64,000 bases of DNA from Lachnospiraceae bacterium (GTDB lineage: Bacteria; Bacillota; Clostridia; Lachnospirales; Lachnospiraceae): the NCBI GenBank assembly GCA_030524635.1, contig JAUNGG010000002.1:1-64000 (forward strand), read 5' to 3'. The translations under genes and the position numbers were made by a program. Of the stretch, positions 9,530-18,208 are shown in pieces. The notes under the pieces are model-generated. The model was not told the origin of the DNA. It searched no databases and saw nothing but the letters and a program-made list of their open reading frames with translations. Within the stretch, counting starts at the first letter, position 1. Every line of letters begins with the position of its first letter.

Positions 9530-12500
9530 TTATTCTTCATCGGAGGAATCATCAAATCCATCATCCCCGTCTTCCAGGTATGGGTCATCTTCCTCAAAAT
9601 CGTCCTCGTTTACGGACACCAGCTCATCATTCTTGAACTCCTGCTTCTGGTAGCCGTAATCTGCGAAGGATTCCTCGTCATTGTAATGACGGTCGCCTTC
9701 AATGATGGAACGCAGGTCGGTATCACCATAGTCGATATTTTCGCTCAGCTCTACCTCTGTGTTGTCATCACGCAGCACTCTCACATCCAGGCCTAAGGAC
9801 TGTAATTCCTTTAAGAGTACCTTGAAGGACTCCGGAATACCAGGCTCAGGGATGTTCTCACCCTTGATGATGGCTTCGTAGGTCTTCACACGGCCTACCA
9901 CATCATCAGATTTCACAGTTAAGATCTCCTGTAAGGTGTAGGAAGCACCATATGCCTCCAGTGCCCAAACCTCCATCTCACCGAAACGCTGGCCGCCGAA
10001 CTGTGCTTTACCGCCCAGAGGCTGCTGAGTAACTAAGGAGTATGGGCCGGTAGAACGTGCATGGATCTTATCGTCTACCAGATGATGAAGCTTCAGGTAA
10101 TGCATGTGTCCGATGGTAACCGGGCTGTCGAAATACTCGCCGGTCCGTCCGTCGCGGAGGCGAACCTTACCGTCACGGCTTAAGGGTACGCCCTTCCACA
10201 GCTCCCTGTGCTCTAAGTGACTTCCTAAATATTCCATAACCTCCGGCTTTAAGAGGTCGTTATATTTCTCCTGGAATTCCTCCCAGGTGGTATTAACATA
10301 ATCATTGGCCACATCCAGGGTATCCATGATGTCAAGCTCGTTTGCGCCGTCAAATACCGGGGTGGAAATGTTAAAGCCTAATGCCTTGGCAGCCAAGCTT
10401 AAGTGGATCTCCAGCACCTGTCCGATGTTCATACGGGACGGCACGCCCAGAGGATTCAGCACGATATCCAGCGGACGTCCATTTGGCAGGAACGGCATAT
10501 CCTCTACCGGAAGCACACGGGAAACCACACCCTTGTTTCCGTGACGGCCTGCCATCTTATCACCTACAGAGATCTTTCTCTTCTGAGCGATATAGATGCG
10601 GACTGTCTGGTTAACACCAGGGCTTAACTCATCGCCGTTCTCACGGGTAAATACTTTGGCGTCTACGATGATACCATATGCGCCGTGAGGTACCTTTAAG
10701 GAGGTATCTCTTACCTCCCGGGCCTTCTCGCCGAAGATGGCGCGGAGCAGGCGCTCCTCGGCTGTCAGCTCGGTCTCGCCCTTCGGGGTAACCTTGCCCA
10801 CCAGAATATCACCGGCACGAACCTCGGCGCCGATGCGGATGATACCTCTCTCATCCAGATCCTTCAAAGCATCCTCGCCTACACCTGGAACGTCACGGGT
10901 GATCTCCTCCGGTCCCAGCTTGGTGTCGCGGGCTTCTGCTTCATATTCTTCAATGTGTACGGAGGTGTATACATCCTCCTGTACCAGTCTTTCACTTAAC
11001 AGTACCGCATCCTCGTAGTTATAGCCTTCCCAGGTCATAAATCCGATCAGCGGGTTCTTTCCTAATGCGATCTCGCCGTTTTCTGTGGACGGGCCGTCTG
11101 CGATCACCTCGCCTGCCACTACATGGTTGCCCTTGAATACGATGGGCTTCTGGTTGTAGCAGTTGGACTGGTTGCTTCGCTTAAACTTGGTCAGATGGTA
11201 AACATCCCGCTGTCCGTCCTTATCCCGGCGGATAATGATCTCGTTGGAGGCAGAGCGCTCTACTACGCCGGCATTTCTCGCTACCACGCACACACCGGAG
11301 TCAACAGCAGCCTTACCCTCGATACCGGTACCAACTACCGGCGCCTCGGTCTTTAAAAGCGGCACTGCCTGACGCTGCATGTTGGAACCCATCAGCGCAC
11401 GGTTTGCGTCATCGTTCTGAAGGAACGGGATCATGGAGGTAGCCACGGAGAATACCATCTTCGGGGATACGTCCATCAGGTCGATATTTTTCTTCTGGAA
11501 CTCGGAAGTCTCCTCCCGGAAACGTCCGGATACATTATTGTGAACAAAGTGACCGTTCTCATCCAAAGGCTCATTCGCCTGTGCAACGATGAAATTATCC
11601 TCTTCGTCTGCAGTCAGGTATACCACCTCATCGGTTACTCTCGGATTCATCGGATCGCTCTTATCTACCACACGGTAAGGAGCTTCCACAAAGCCGTACT
11701 GGTTCACTCTTGCGTAGCAGGCAAGGGAGTTGATCAGACCGATGTTAGGACCTTCAGGGGTCTCGATGGGGCACATACGTCCGTAATGGGTGTAGTGTAC
11801 ATCTCGAACCTCGAATCCGGCACGGTCTCTGGACAGACCGCCGGGACCCAACGCAGACAGACGTCTCTTATGGGTCAGCTCGGACAGCGGGTTATTCTGA
11901 TCCATGAACTGGGACAGCTGGGAGCTTCCGAAGAACTCCTTCACCGCTGCGGTCACCGGCTTAATATTGATCAGAGACTGAGGCGTTAAGGAATCCACAT
12001 CCTGGGTGGTCATACGCTCTCTTACCACTCTCTCCATACGGGATAAGCCGATGCGGTACTGGTTCTGCAGCAGCTCGCCTACCGCACGGATCCGGCGGTT
12101 TCCTAAGTGGTCGATATCGTCGGATGTGCCTACTTCTTCCTCTAAGTGCATATTATAGTTAATGGAGGCAAGGATATCCTCCTTGGTAATGTGCTTCGGG
12201 ATCAGGTCATGGAGCTTGCGGCGGATCACATCCTTCAGCTCCTCCTCATCATCTCCATAAGCTTCCAGAATCTTTTCCAGCTCCGGGTAGAATACTAACT
12301 CTGTAACGCCGGCCTCCTTCGGGTCGAAGGAAACGTAAGCGCTTAAGTCTACCATCAGGTTGGACAGCACCTTCTGCTTTCTAGTCGGTCCCTCGATGTA
12401 TACGAAGGGGATTGCAGCGTTCTGAATGGTTTCTGCCAGATCCTTATCCACCACAGTGCCTGCCTCAGCCAGAATCTCGCCGGTGCTTAAGTCTACCACA

Positions 12501-13393
12501 TCCTCAGCCAGGGTATGGCCCTTGATGCGGTTCTTTAAATGAAGCTTTTTATTAAATTTATATCTACCTACTTTTGCCAGATCGTATCTTCTGGGGTCAA
12601 AGAACATCAGATCCAGTAAATTTTTCGCACTATCCACGCTTAAAGGCTCGCCAGGACGAATCTTTTTATATAACTCTAACAGACCATCTTCGTAGGTCTC
12701 GGACGGATCCTTGCCGAAGCTGGCCAAAATCTTCGGCTCTTCGCCGAACAGATCAATAATTTCTGCATTGGTACCGTAGCCTAATGCACGGATGAGTACG
12801 GTAACCGGGACCTTGCGGGTCCTGTCCACACGAACATAGAAAATATCGTTGGAATCGGTCTCATACTCCAGCCATGCACCCCGGTTCGGGATCACGGTAC
12901 AGGAATATAACTCCTTACCTACCTTATCGTGGGCAATGCCATAGTAGATGCCAGGGGAACGTACTAACTGACTTACGATAACACGCTCCGCGCCGTTAAT
13001 CACGAAAGAGCCCGTATCTGTCATAAGCGGAAGGTCGCCCATGAAAATCTCGTGCTCATTGATCTCATCTGCTTTATCCTTATTACAAAGACGTACTCTT
13101 ACCTTTAAAGGCGCTGCATAGGTCGCGTCACGCTCTTTACATTCTTCTATGGTATATTTGATGTCATCTTTGCATAATGTAAAGTCTACAAACTCCAGAC
13201 TTAAATGACCCGCAAAGTCTGCAATCGGAGAGATGTCTTCAAAAACCTCTTTCAATCCTTCATCGAGGAACCACTGATAAGAGTTTTTCTGAATCTCGAT
13301 CAGGTTTGGCATTTCCAGAACTTCCTTCTGTCTCTGAAAGCTCATTCTCATGCCCTTACCGGCCTTCACCGGACGCATTCTGCTTTTCTCCAT
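9530..13393 (-). CDS. rpoB: DNA-directed RNA polymerase subunit beta
   Basis: The beta subunit, 1287 residues. Start set at ATG 13393 ([15 protein letters not shown]): AGGGGTG lies just ahead, and clostridial RpoB begins this way; a GTG ten codons upstream is less likely. The rifampicin-resistance region reads [20 protein letters not shown] followed by [10 protein letters not shown], the unmutated sequence, so a rifampicin-sensitive polymerase is expected. The C-terminus carries an acidic tail of about 70 residues. It has its own promoter and an attenuator-like hairpin rather than lying behind rplJ-rplL. Confidence 0.99.
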   Translation of the reverse strand: MEKSRMRPVKAGKGMRMSFQRQKEVLEMPNLIEIQKNSYQWFLDEGLKEVFEDISPIADFAGHLSLEFVDFTLCKDDIKYTIEECKERDATYAAPLKVRVRLCNKDKADEINEHEIFMGDLPLMTDTGSFVINGAERVIVSQLVRSPGIYYGIAHDKVGKELYSCTVIPNRGAWLEYETDSNDIFYVRVDRTRKVPVTVLIRALGYGTNAEIIDLFGEEPKILASFGKDPSETYEDGLLELYKKIRPGEPLSVDSAKNLLDLMFFDPRRYDLAKVGRYKFNKKLHLKNRIKGHTLAEDVVDLSTGEILAEAGTVVDKDLAETIQNAAIPFVYIEGPTRKQKVLSNLMVDLSAYVSFDPKEAGVTELVFYPELEKILEAYGDDEEELKDVIRRKLHDLIPKHITKEDILASINYNMHLEEEVGTSDDIDHLGNRRIRAVGELLQNQYRIGLSRMERVVRERMTTQDVDSLTPQSLINIKPVTAAVKEFFGSSQLSQFMDQNNPLSELTHKRRLSALGPGGLSRDRAGFEVRDVHYTHYGRMCPIETPEGPNIGLINSLACYARVNQYGFVEAPYRVVDKSDPMNPRVTDEVVYLTADEEDNFIVAQANEPLDENGHFVHNNVSGRFREETSEFQKKNIDLMDVSPKMVFSVATSMIPFLQNDDANRALMGSNMQRQAVPLLKTEAPVVGTGIEGKAAVDSGVCVVARNAGVVERSASNEIIIRRDKDGQRDVYHLTKFKRSNQSNCYNQKPIVFKGNHVVAGEVIADGPSTENGEIALGKNPLIGFMTWEGYNYEDAVLLSERLVQEDVYTSVHIEEYEAEARDTKLGPEEITRDVPGVGEDALKDLDERGIIRIGAEVRAGDILVGKVTPKGETELTAEERLLRAIFGEKAREVRDTSLKVPHGAYGIIVDAKVFTRENGDELSPGVNQTVRIYIAQKRKISVGDKMAGRHGNKGVVSRVLPVEDMPFLPNGRPLDIVLNPLGVPSRMNIGQVLEIHLSLAAKALGFNISTPVFDGANELDIMDTLDVANDYVNTTWEEFQEKYNDLLKPEVMEYLGSHLEHRELWKGVPLSRDGKVRLRDGRTGEYFDSPVTIGHMHYLKLHHLVDDKIHARSTGPYSLVTQQPLGGKAQFGGQRFGEMEVWALEAYGASYTLQEILTVKSDDVVGRVKTYEAIIKGENIPEPGIPESFKVLLKELQSLGLDVRVLRDDNTEVELSENIDYGDTDLRSIIEGDRHYNDEESFADYGYQKQEFKNDELVSVNEDDFEEDDPYLEDGDDGFDDSSDEE

Positions 13394-13448
13394 TGACGTT
13401 TCACCCCTGTTTTCTGTATTCACTGCATAGATACTTTAAAATATATAA

Positions 13449-13488
13449 ATAAAAAGGCTTTTGGGGCTTATACATGAGCCCACGCCTC
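13449..13488 (-). terminator. Attenuator-like hairpin in the rpoB leader
   Basis: Minus strand: AGGC..GGGCT, loop, AGCCC..GCCT followed by TTTTTATTTATA. It lies between the promoter (13507-13535) and the rpoB start, so it can stop part of the transcripts before rpoB. Confidence 0.6.
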
Positions 13489-13506
13489 CATAATAGTGCA
13501 CATTCC

Positions 13507-13535
13507 ATATTATCATAAGGATGTCAAGGTGTCAA
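13507..13535 (-). promoter_or_regulatory. rpoBC promoter
   Basis: Minus strand: TTGACA (13535-13530), 17-base spacer, TAATAT (13512-13507). A second TTGACA overlaps within the spacer. Near-consensus sigma-A promoter about 115 bases before the rpoB start. Confidence 0.85.
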
Positions 13536-13650
13536 GCATTTTTTGCTTGCTTTTTTTATCATTCAATGGTATACTATTTTAGATAATGGGCAGAGGGCTG
13601 TTGCGGGAAAAGCAGGCTCTGCCAAACGTAAGATTGGAGGGTTCCCCAAG

Positions 13651-14127
13651 GTGAGTACATTTTTAAAAGTATTGTTCGTGATTCTGGTGATTTTGGTCAT
13701 CATCCTGGCAGTGCTCTACTACTTCGGCCGTAAGATGGAGCGCCGGCAGGTAGAACAGCAGGCTATGATGAAAGCTGCAGAGCAGGTAGTATCCATGCTG
13801 GTCATCGACAAGAAAAAGCTGAAGATTAAAGAGTCGGGACTTCCCAAGATGGTAATCGACCAGATGCCGAAATACATGTTCTGGGCCAAGCTCCCCGTGG
13901 TAAAGGCCAAGGTAGGTCCGAAGATCATGACCCTGATCGCAGATGAGCGGGTATTCCAGACCCTTCCGGTAAAGGCAGAGGTCAAGGCAGTGGTAAGCGG
14001 TATCTACATCACCCAGATCAAGAGCGTCCGCGGCGGCAAGCTGGAAACACCGCCGGCAAAGAAGGGCTTCTTCGCAAGATTTAAGAAGGATAAGACAAAA
14101 AAGGCCGAGGATAAGAAGAAGGCGTGA
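13651..14127 (+). CDS. Small single-pass membrane protein of unknown function
   Basis: 158 residues from GTG 13651, chosen because GGAGGG lies 9 bases ahead; the frame extends upstream without an SD. Residues 2-24 are a strongly hydrophobic segment (FLKVLFVILVILVIILAVLYY), then a basic region and a conserved-looking core with KLKIKESGLPKMVIDQMPKY and KAKVGPKIMTLIADERVF. The last 30 residues are lysine-rich. No named domain was recognised. It stands alone, divergent from rpoB, with its own terminator. The charge pattern suggests an N-terminal anchor with the rest in the cytoplasm. Confidence 0.7.
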   Translation: MSTFLKVLFVILVILVIILAVLYYFGRKMERRQVEQQAMMKAAEQVVSMLVIDKKKLKIKESGLPKMVIDQMPKYMFWAKLPVVKAKVGPKIMTLIADERVFQTLPVKAEVKAVVSGIYITQIKSVRGGKLETPPAKKGFFARFKKDKTKKAEDKKKA

Positions 14128-14154
14128 TCAGCCAGATCATATTATGAATGAGTT

Positions 14155-14187
14155 AAGCCGTACAGGATTCTGTACGGCTTATTTTTT
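14155..14187 (+). terminator. Rho-independent terminator
   Basis: AAGCCGTACAG pairs perfectly with CTGTACGGCTT (loop GATT), followed by ATTTTTT. It ends the small membrane protein gene. Confidence 0.9.
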
Positions 14188-14207
14188 ACCCGGTATCCAA
14201 CCATGCC

Positions 14208-14654
14208 CTATGACCGCAGGTTCACATGCGCCTGGCCTTTTGACTGGATATCCACCATAATATTGCACTCCGACACATGTTCATAATTAATATCTAAGGA
14301 ATACTCCACTCTAACCTTTAAGCTGTCGTCGGTCTCATCTACAGAAATCTGCTTCGTATTCAGGCCTACCATCATATCCCCCATAGGAGTTGCATAGCAG
14401 GTGAGGCGCTTCTTATTTTTCTCAAAGGTCATATGCACATTGGTAATGCCGGTCTTAATAATATCCATGCTGTCCGGCTGGATCTTGATCGTATTGCGAA
14501 TCACGCCCTCAAAGCCCTCCATCACCTCATCGTAGGTGATATAATGCTTTCCATTTTTCAGATAATAAGCACCTGTGGTAATCATCTCCACATCACCATT
14601 TTCGCCGTCAGCCATCTGTGTACCGCTGATTGTAATTAATACGTCTTTTGTCAT
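14208..14654 (-). CDS. DUF1934 family protein (lipocalin-like fold)
   Basis: 148 residues from ATG 14654 (MTKDVLITISGTQ, the usual start of DUF1934/YwiB proteins); an in-frame ATG at 14705 lies inside ddl and lacks an SD. GGAGGG is 14 bases upstream, rather far. The pattern of alternating strands (KDVLITISGTQ, GAYYLKNGKHYITYDE, VRVEYSLDINYEHVSECNIMVDI) fits the small beta-barrel family. Function is unknown in the family. It directly follows ddl and is probably cotranscribed. Confidence 0.8.
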   Translation of the reverse strand: MTKDVLITISGTQMADGENGDVEMITTGAYYLKNGKHYITYDEVMEGFEGVIRNTIKIQPDSMDIIKTGITNVHMTFEKNKKRLTCYATPMGDMMVGLNTKQISVDETDDSLKVRVEYSLDINYEHVSECNIMVDIQSKGQAHVNLRS

Positions 14655-14679
14655 TTCTTTCTCAACATCCCTCCTGAAT

Positions 14680-15744
14680 TTAGCCGAACCGCCGCTTCCT
14701 GCCATGCTCTAACAGCTTTTCAACCAATTCCTGCTTGCTGATGCCTCTGGCCTCCCAGAGCATGGGATACATGCTGATGGCAGTAAAGCCTGGCATAGTA
14801 TTAATTTCGTTAAATACTACGGTTCCATCCTGCTGTACGAAGAAATCTACCCGGGACAGACCGTATCCATCCACCGCCTGGAAGATTGCCTTTGCCATCT
14901 CAGGGATTTCCTGGGAAGCGTTTCCTGGAAGCTCTGGGTCCGTCACGGTCTTAGACTGGGCATTGTGGTATTTTGCATCGTAATCATAAAATTCTGCCGC
15001 TGCCAGGATCTCTCCTACACCACTGGCGATCACAGGCTCCTCTCCACCGCCGAAAACAGCACATTCCACCTCATGACCTATGATCATCTCCTCTACCAGG
15101 ATCTTCTGGTCCTCTGCTGCTGCGATCTGAAGTCCCTTTTCCAGTTCCTCCCTGGAATCAGCACGGCTTACTCCTCTGGAAGAGCCTGCGTTGGATGGCT
15201 TGACGAAAACTGGGTACGGAATATGGGCCTCGATTCTGGCAATAACCGAATCCATATCGGAAAGCTCATCTGCCAGTACCGGTTCGTAGGCCGCCTGGCG
15301 GAATCCTAAGCGGTCCACAATTATCTTTGTATGCAGCTTATCCATGGATACTGCTGAAGCCAGAACGCCGCAGCCTACATATGGGATCTTTGCCAGCTCC
15401 AGAAGTCCCTGGATGGTTCCGTCCTCTCCATGACGTCCATGAAGCACCGGGAATACCACGTCAATAGGCTGGATGGACATGCTGCCCTGACTGTCGGTGA
15501 TAATCAGGCATTTTTTGGTAGCATCTGGAGACAGGACTGCCTCCGCCTTGCTGTTTACCCACTCACCAGACTGAATTTCCGCCACGGAATCCACCCTCAG
15601 CCAATGGCCGGCTTTGGTGATGCCGATGAGAATTAAATTGTATGTGTCCTTATTTATCTGGTTGATTACATTGACTGCTGACATACAGGAAACTTCATGC
15701 TCTGATGACTGGCCGCCGAAAATGACTGCTGCTGTTAATTTCAT
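14680..15744 (-). CDS. ddl: D-alanine--D-alanine ligase
   Basis: 354 residues, ATP-grasp. Joins two D-alanines for the peptidoglycan stem peptide. Visible motifs: N-terminal FGGQSSEHEVS, HGRHGEDGTIQG near 100, FVKPSNAGSSRGV, YDYDAKYHN in the omega loop, and the metal-binding C-terminal VVFNEINTMPGFT. The tyrosine-containing omega loop is that of D-Ala-D-Ala ligases rather than the D-Ala-D-Lac (VanA-type) enzymes. AGAGGAG precedes the ATG. It has its own promoter and a structured leader. Confidence 0.96.
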   Translation of the reverse strand: MKLTAAVIFGGQSSEHEVSCMSAVNVINQINKDTYNLILIGITKAGHWLRVDSVAEIQSGEWVNSKAEAVLSPDATKKCLIITDSQGSMSIQPIDVVFPVLHGRHGEDGTIQGLLELAKIPYVGCGVLASAVSMDKLHTKIIVDRLGFRQAAYEPVLADELSDMDSVIARIEAHIPYPVFVKPSNAGSSRGVSRADSREELEKGLQIAAAEDQKILVEEMIIGHEVECAVFGGGEEPVIASGVGEILAAAEFYDYDAKYHNAQSKTVTDPELPGNASQEIPEMAKAIFQAVDGYGLSRVDFFVQQDGTVVFNEINTMPGFTAISMYPMLWEARGISKQELVEKLLEHGRKRRFG

Positions 15745-15770
15745 AATGTAGTTCTCCTCTGATTCATTTG

Positions 15771-15843
15771 CCGGGTGGAAGCGGATCGCTCCAAGGGGCC
15801 TTGTGCTCTGGCCCCTGCCTTCCTTTTGCGGACTTCCATCCGG
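15771..15843 (-). promoter_or_regulatory. Structured RNA leader of ddl
   Basis: In the ddl 5' leader the 11-base segment at 15843-15833 (minus strand CCGGATGGAAG) pairs with 15781-15771 (CTTCCACCCGG). Inside, AGGGGCC pairs with GGCCCCT around a 9-base loop (15794-15816). The outer stem ends about 25 bases before the ddl start. A closed stem holding a second stem suggests a cis-regulatory RNA; no known class was recognised. Confidence 0.5.
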
Positions 15844-15855
15844 ATTTACGTTTAT

Positions 15856-15883
15856 ATTATAGCATATCTGGGTACAATTACAA
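15856..15883 (-). promoter_or_regulatory. ddl promoter
   Basis: Minus strand: TTGTAA (15883-15878), 16-base spacer, TATAAT (15861-15856). Confidence 0.75.
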
Positions 15884-15958
15884 TTAGAATTGGCGGAAGG
15901 GTTTTTTAGGATTTTTAGAGATAAATTCTTAAATTTGTATCAACTTGGCAAAGGGTAC

Positions 15959-16094
15959 GCGTGCGGCGGCAAGCATTCCCACGAAAACGCGCTCTCGCTC
16001 GGGTAAAAACGAAGCGGTACTAGGGTTCTAAAAGACAGAACCCAAGGACCGTCGTTTTTAACGGTTTTCTTAGGAAATGCTTGCCGCTGCACGC
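15959..16094. repeat. 136-bp imperfect palindrome
   Basis: The ends are 19-base inverted repeats (15959-15977 and 16076-16094) differing at one position. Inside, TAAAAACGA (16004-16012) pairs with TCGTTTTTA (16052-16060) and GGGTTCT (16023-16029) with AGAACCC (16037-16043), all centred on one axis. The whole therefore folds into one long hairpin in DNA or RNA. It lies in the spacer between ddl and spoIIR, belongs to neither gene's obvious signals, and may be a dispersed palindromic repeat. Confidence 0.75.
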
Positions 16095-16189
16095 TGGGTA
16101 TTGGAATTGTTTGGGTAATACAACATGCATGGATATTGAGCATTTACATTTAGTAACGAAGGGATAATAGAGAAGGGATAGGTGATAAG

Positions 16190-16918
16190 ATGAACGAATG
16201 GAAGATCGGGACTGCGGAACAGGCTGACAAAAAGCTTTACGCTGGGCTTAAGAGGGAGATTGTATTGGCTTTGGGATGTTTTTTGGCGGCTGGTTTTCTT
16301 TGGTTTTGTCAGATAAGGCTGGAGCAGTACGGCTTGGCAAAGCGGATTGCGCCGGAAATTCTGCGGTTCCATGTGATTGCAAATAGCAATTCCGAGAAGG
16401 ATCAGGAAGTAAAGCTAAAGGTGAAGTCCTTTTTGATTGAGGAGATTTACGGTGAGATGGAAGCAGAGCGCTGCAGCCAGACCAAGGCTGATATGATTTC
16501 TTTTTTGTCTGCCAATCGGGAGGATCTGGAGCGGAAAGCAGAGGAATTTCTTCGGGAACTTGGGAAGGATGATCCGGTTTCGCTGGAGATCGTCTGGTGT
16601 GAGTTTCCAGAGAAGTTTTATGGGGATATTATGCTTCCGGCAGGGAAGTATCAGGCGGCTCAGGTAAAGATTGGGAAGGGGCTGGGTCATAACTGGTGGT
16701 GTGTCCTTTATCCAAAGGTATGTATCACAAAGGACGCTGTGGCAGTCGTGCCGGAGACCTCCCGGGAGGAATTAAAAAAGCTTCTTCCCCAGGAGGACTA
16801 TCTGGCACTTCAGTCCAAGCGTCCTGTGATTCATGTTGATTTTCAGCTGCGCAGGCTTCTTAACCGCTGGTACTCTTATTCCTCGGCCAGCTCTCCCAGT
16901 CCGTTAACTCCCCAGTAG
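16190..16918 (+). CDS. spoIIR: Stage II sporulation protein R
   Basis: 242 residues. SpoIIR is made in the forespore, exported, and triggers SpoIIGA to activate sigma-E in the mother cell. A membrane segment at residues 25-45 (IVLALGCFLAAGFLWF) is followed by the family motifs RFHVIANSNSEKDQEVKLKVK and, later, PEKFYGDIMLPAGKYQAAQVKIG and GHNWWCVLYPKVC. Length matches the family. The 3' end overlaps the convergent TolC-like gene by 43 bases. It shows that the organism belongs to an endospore-forming lineage. Confidence 0.95.
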   Translation: MNEWKIGTAEQADKKLYAGLKREIVLALGCFLAAGFLWFCQIRLEQYGLAKRIAPEILRFHVIANSNSEKDQEVKLKVKSFLIEEIYGEMEAERCSQTKADMISFLSANREDLERKAEEFLRELGKDDPVSLEIVWCEFPEKFYGDIMLPAGKYQAAQVKIGKGLGHNWWCVLYPKVCITKDAVAVVPETSREELKKLLPQEDYLALQSKRPVIHVDFQLRRLLNRWYSYSSASSPSPLTPQ

Positions 16919-18069
16919 TAGTTCAGCATCGCCTGGGTCATATCCAGATCGGCGGACTCGTAGGCAGCCTTGGAGGCATAGTAGGAAAGCTCCTCTCCAA
17001 GGAATTCTGCTTTCCCTAACATTCCCATCTGATATTTCCGGTTGGCTCCGTCCCATTTCATCTGAGCAGCCTGGAAGGCAGTCTCGGCGGCCTGGAGTGC
17101 AGCCCTCTTTTCAAACAGAGTCTGGTACAGGCTGTCGATGGTAATGGAAAGCTGCTGCTTGGCCTGGTCAACGCCTCTTGCCCTGGCGGTGTAATCCTTG
17201 TTCCGGTATTTGCCGTCCCCGTCTACATCGTTGGGGGCAGCGTTTTTCATGCTGATAATGGTATAGTTATTGCTGGGGGCAATGGCCTTATCGGCTTCAA
17301 AGTTGATGGCATCGATCTGGCTTACATCTGCTTTTGGAATAGAGCCGATCTCCACATCGCTGTCATAGTCCCAGCCGGTCATCAGAAGAAGGCTGCTTTT
17401 AACAGAAGCCATCTGATCCTCCAGGGAGGTCAGGGAGGTCTGTGCCGAATGCATCTGGGCATTGGCAGAAAGCAGATCGGTCTGAGTATTCATGCCGATC
17501 CCGCTCTGCGTACCGGACAGGGCAGCCATAGCGCCGTAAAGCTCTACCTGTTTTTCCAGAATTGCTTTGTTGACTGCCATCTTGTTATAGGCCAGCATAA
17601 GCTGCTGGCAGCCGGAGGTGAACATCTTCCGGTACTGTCTGGTGTTCCGGTCGATGGTGGTATTTTTTTTCTTTTCTGCCTTAATGAAGCTGCTGGACAT
17701 CTTTAATGCGATCTTCCGATTGATCTGGTACATATAGGCAGACATCACATCGCCCTCATCGACTGCAGTATCATACAGCCATTCGAAATCATTCGCAGCT
17801 TCCTGGTAATCAATGATGTTTTCCCGGACCGTATCGTAGCTGTCATTGATGGTCTTTACGATCTGCTGGAGCGTAGGGTTGAAGCTTGCCACCCGGTCCT
17901 CCAGCTCGCTGTATTCCAGCACATTGTCCTGGAGACGCTCCCACACGGCTTCCTCCATCTCCTCCGGCTTCTGGGCTGCGGCTGCAGTCATAGGAAGCAG
18001 CATGGAGACAGCCAGCGCTGCAGCAACAGCGGATCTTAGCCCTGCAAATCCGACTCTTCTTCTCTGCAT
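16876..18069 (-). CDS. TolC-like secreted protein 2 of the RND operon
   Basis: 397 residues from ATG 18069 (MQRRRVGFAG), chosen for AAGGAGA 6 bases ahead; upstream codons run through a tandem repeat. Signal peptide to about residue 33 (PMTAAAAQ). The rest is largely helical with long amphipathic stretches and two halves resembling the TolC duplication (YNKMAVNKAILEKQVELYGA; RKYQMGMLGKAEFLGEELSY, the latter a typical outer-membrane efflux protein motif region). It is the last gene of the tetR-adaptor-RND-TolC-TolC operon. In a cell without an outer membrane it cannot be a classical outer-membrane channel; it may form a wall-spanning conduit. Confidence 0.75.
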   Translation of the reverse strand: MQRRRVGFAGLRSAVAAALAVSMLLPMTAAAAQKPEEMEEAVWERLQDNVLEYSELEDRVASFNPTLQQIVKTINDSYDTVRENIIDYQEAANDFEWLYDTAVDEGDVMSAYMYQINRKIALKMSSSFIKAEKKKNTTIDRNTRQYRKMFTSGCQQLMLAYNKMAVNKAILEKQVELYGAMAALSGTQSGIGMNTQTDLLSANAQMHSAQTSLTSLEDQMASVKSSLLLMTGWDYDSDVEIGSIPKADVSQIDAINFEADKAIAPSNNYTIISMKNAAPNDVDGDGKYRNKDYTARARGVDQAKQQLSITIDSLYQTLFEKRAALQAAETAFQAAQMKWDGANRKYQMGMLGKAEFLGEELSYYASKAAYESADLDMTQAMLNYYWGVNGLGELAEE

Positions 18070-18080
18070 GGAATTCTCCT

Positions 18081-18205
18081 TTCCTTGATATCGCCCTGTT
18101 TTTTGGGCATAAAGGGATGCCCGCAGGGCGTTCCTTAATAACGCCTTGTTTTTTGGCATAAAGGGATGCCCGCAGGGCGTTCCTTGATAATGCCCTGTTT
18201 TCATT
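18081..18205. repeat. Tandem 50-bp repeats between the two TolC-like genes
   Basis: Two units of 50 and 49 bases (starting 18081 and 18131) and a partial third (from 18180), nearly identical. Each contains GCCCTGCGGGC and a GGGCAT/ATGCCC inverted repeat, so each can form a hairpin in the mRNA. They fill the 139-base gap between the two genes. Confidence 0.85.
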
Positions 18206-18208
18206 CTC

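Noticed and set aside
13543-13650. 36-codon upstream extension of the small membrane protein
   Set aside because: It would put 36 polar residues before the hydrophobic helix and has no SD, whereas GTG 13651 has GGAGGG.
15940-16143. 67-codon minus-strand frame through the palindrome
   Set aside because: Entirely explained by the inverted repeat; no SD and no domain.
18070-18204. N-terminal extension of the second TolC-like protein by 45 codons
   Set aside because: It translates the tandem repeats; the ATG at 18069 has a proper SD and a signal peptide begins there.
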